From: Edaphochlamys debaryana
Lineage: Eukaryota > Chlorophyta > Chlorophyceae > Chlamydomonadales
Assembly: GCA_016858145.1 (NCBI GenBank)
Contig: JAEHOE010000047.1
Coordinates: forward strand, 496,001 to 560,000
Reading direction: 5' to 3'
Length of the DNA: 64,000 nt
A model generated the notes under the pieces. It ran no database searches. It was not told the origin of the DNA and saw nothing but the letters and a program-made list of their open reading frames with translations. Positions 62,098 through 64,000 of the stretch are shown here, one piece after another. The translations under genes and the position numbers were made by a program. Each line of letters opens with the position of its first letter. Position 1 is the first letter of the stretch.

Positions 62098-63173
62098 CCT
62101 TGCCTGCGACCTGAAAGCGGCGCGACAGCAGTAGGGCGATCAGCCTTCAGAAGGCCGGGTGCAAGCAACGACGGAATTCCCTGCTGGCACATGTGCCCCC
62201 GAGCCTCTCGCTACACAAGCCGCCGACGCGGCGGTCAATCATTTGTAAGCATTGCGCTGGTATTGCAGGCGCAGCCACTTGTGTCAGCGCTAAAAGGACG
62301 CAAGCAGCGCAACGCATTCTGTCGGCAGCACCGGCAAGCGTGTATTAGCTCGCAGCTCCTTTGCATTCACCGTTGCTTACCCCGAGGAGCCTTCAGGTTG
62401 ATTCAGAAAGGCTCCAGAGCTGCGCCCGCAAAGTCGGTTACTATGGATGTGTGTTGCGTGGGAGCGCGCCCACTTCCACGGTCGTCAGCCTGGCGTGTCT
62501 ACTTTGAAACGTGGGCGTTAGTGGCACTGTGCGCAATTGGTAGGGGCAGGCAGGGTAGGCGCAGGCCATACCCGCAGCAGCATCGTACAAGTGACCGGTC
62601 GCGCGACTCGCGCCCCGCGCAGCTGCGCAACTGGCTGCGCCCTTAGCGCCCTATACCGTCGTCACTTATGCCTTGAGCGCCACTGGCATCAGCAGGGCGC
62701 CTGCGCCTCAGAAACCGCCAGGGCGGCTTCCCGTCTTCGGAGCGCCGTCGCGTCCATCTGCCGAAGCTCGGCACGGACGGAGAATGCGCGTTGCAGCGCG
62801 GCAGAGCGCAGCTGAGTCGTGCTCGCGGACTGAACTAGAGTCGGTTGTAACGTAACTTGGAAGTACAAACGTCGGCTTGAGCGTTACCCTGGAGGCTGCG
62901 GGTTCGCGGCCCCGCGGCACTCTTCCGCCGTCCCCCAAACCCCAATATCCAACCCTGCCCCGCACAGCGTGCATGCACGGAAGCACCAAGCCTCCCTCTC
63001 GCTCTCTCTCATGACACTTACGCCCCGTCTCCAGCCTACCCTGCTGCTCAGCGCCAGCCTCCGCCAGCCTCCTGCTACCGACTCTGTAAGGAGTACGAGA
63101 CGAGCATGGCTCGGGGACAATCTCCCGGCTTTGACCGGCTCTGTCGCCAGCAGCAGTGAGCATCGAACTCTCT
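62098..63173. other. 1.1-kb spacer between two minus-strand genes
   Basis: Promoter side of the 938-aa gene and 3' region of the FAD oxidoreductase gene. Base composition is somewhat less GC-rich around 62200-62450. No exon, RNA gene or repeat supported. Confidence 0.4.
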
Positions 63174-64000
63174 TCAGCCCGAGGCCCCAAAGCGCGCCAG
63201 CGCCGCCGCCCCGCCCCGCCTCCCCGGGTCCAGCCGGAACGGCCGCATCAGGCGCATGCCCGCGCCCATGTCCCCCGCCTCCAGGCTCTTGGCGTCCGCT
63301 GCGGAATCGGACTCCAGTCCGGTTCCGGATGCCGATCTGGATCCGGGATCTTGATCCGCCGCTGACGGCCCGGCCGCTACCATGTGGGCCAGGAGCTCGC
63401 CGATGCCGGAGCTCATCTTGAATCCGTGGCCCGAGCATGCGGAGCACAGGACCACCTGCAGCGGCGGGGATCGGGGGTGGGCACGGAGGGGAACCCTGAA
63501 GTAGGAGTACGATTTACGGACATTGTGGGGGGTCCCGGCCGCTCATGATGCCCCTTGCCCCTGTCACTAACGCTTCACCTGCCCACCCAGCCAACGGGTC
63601 CAGATCTCCCTCTCCCTCTCCCTGCCCCTGCCCGCTCCATCTCCAACGCTCTCTAGTCCCCTCTCCGCCCCCCTCCAAACCCCCTCCATCCCCCCCTCCA
63701 CCCTCAAGCCATCCACCCCCCAACCACCCCACACTGGTGCCGGCACCCACCTGCGGGTGCCGCGGGTGGCGGTCCACCAGGAAGTGGCCGTCGGGTGTGT
63801 TGGTGAAGAGGCAGGCGGAGGCGGACAGCAGCCGCCCCGAGCCCGCGGCGGGGAAGAAGGCGGCGGCGCCCCGCCTCAGCGCCGCTTCGTCGGCCGCGTC
63901 GGGGGTGCGGCGCATGGCGTCCAGCTGGGGGGGGGGTGAAGGGGAGGGAAGGGAGGTTGTGGGGGGTGAAGGGGAGGGGAGGGGAGGGACGGGGGGACAG
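63174..64000 (-). CDS. FAD-dependent oxidoreductase (sarcosine/pipecolate-oxidase-like), C-terminal part
   Basis: Last two exons of a minus-strand gene that continues past the right edge: 63924-63751 and 63455-63174, joined in phase 0; bases 63925-64000 are intron. The exons encode CLFTNTPDGHFLVDRHPRHP followed by SGHGFKMSSGIGELLAHM, then FRLDP near the end. The TNTPD...DRHP and GHGFK blocks are hallmarks of the monomeric sarcosine oxidase, N-methyltryptophan oxidase and L-pipecolate oxidase group of the DAO superfamily, where they line the FAD and substrate site. Such enzymes oxidise secondary amino acids with FAD and release hydrogen peroxide, often in peroxisomes. A Gly/Ser-rich insertion precedes FRLDP, and the tail after it ends in FGASG, not an obvious peroxisomal signal. 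The substrate cannot be decided without the N-terminal half. Confidence 0.85.

Overview
This window looks like nuclear DNA of a chlamydomonadalean (volvocine-type) green alga. It is GC-rich, and nearly every gene is cut into many short exons by GT-AG introns with GTGAG/GTGCG-type donors. Gene content also fits: a thylakoid VKOR-thioredoxin fusion (LTO1), a cGMP-dependent protein kinase, MYND-finger and TRP-like genes, and a tyrosine-recombinase retrotransposon of the PAT/Kangaroo/TOC kind known from Volvox and Chlamydomonas. I could not run searches. Family calls rest on motifs read by eye, and exon models rest on splice-site phase bookkeeping.

Left part (1-30 kb). Four paralogues of one 10-exon gene family occur here. 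Copies A (1-3368, cut by the window edge), B (3918-15315) and C (15549-20045) lie in tandem on the minus strand; copy D (25361-30027) is inverted on the plus strand. Each encodes an N-terminal membrane anchor, a large soluble region, two more predicted membrane helices, a low-complexity linker and, where visible, a C-terminal MDM2-type RING finger. Only copy C is complete and intact (946 aa). Copy B is split inside its RING codons by a complete 7.1-kb retrotransposon (4015-11116), and copy C supplies the empty site. Copy D carries an in-frame stop and a frameshift. Copy A has CTG where its siblings have ATG. Between C and D lies an unrelated, mostly disordered 1083-aa gene (20454-24909, minus).

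The retrotransposon has split direct repeats (A1 - ORFs - B1A2 - B2). It encodes a Gag-like protein with a CCHC knuckle, a reverse transcriptase-RNase H, and a tyrosine recombinase preceded by a PHD-like finger. A 16-bp tandem repeat separates gag from the RT ORF.

Right part (30-64 kb). The order is: a divergent protein kinase (30576-32441), a 1225-aa MYND-finger protein (33281-37477), a TRP/polycystin-like channel (38275-43440), LTO1 (43887-47266), PKG (48086-55035) and a small CxxC-pair protein (about 56746-57363), all on the plus strand. On the minus strand follow a 938-aa single-exon disordered protein (59281-62097) and the 3' end of an FAD-dependent sarcosine/pipecolate-oxidase-like gene (63174 to the edge). 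The single-copy genes show no obvious shared pathway. The dynamic feature of the window is the RING-gene array and its mobile element.
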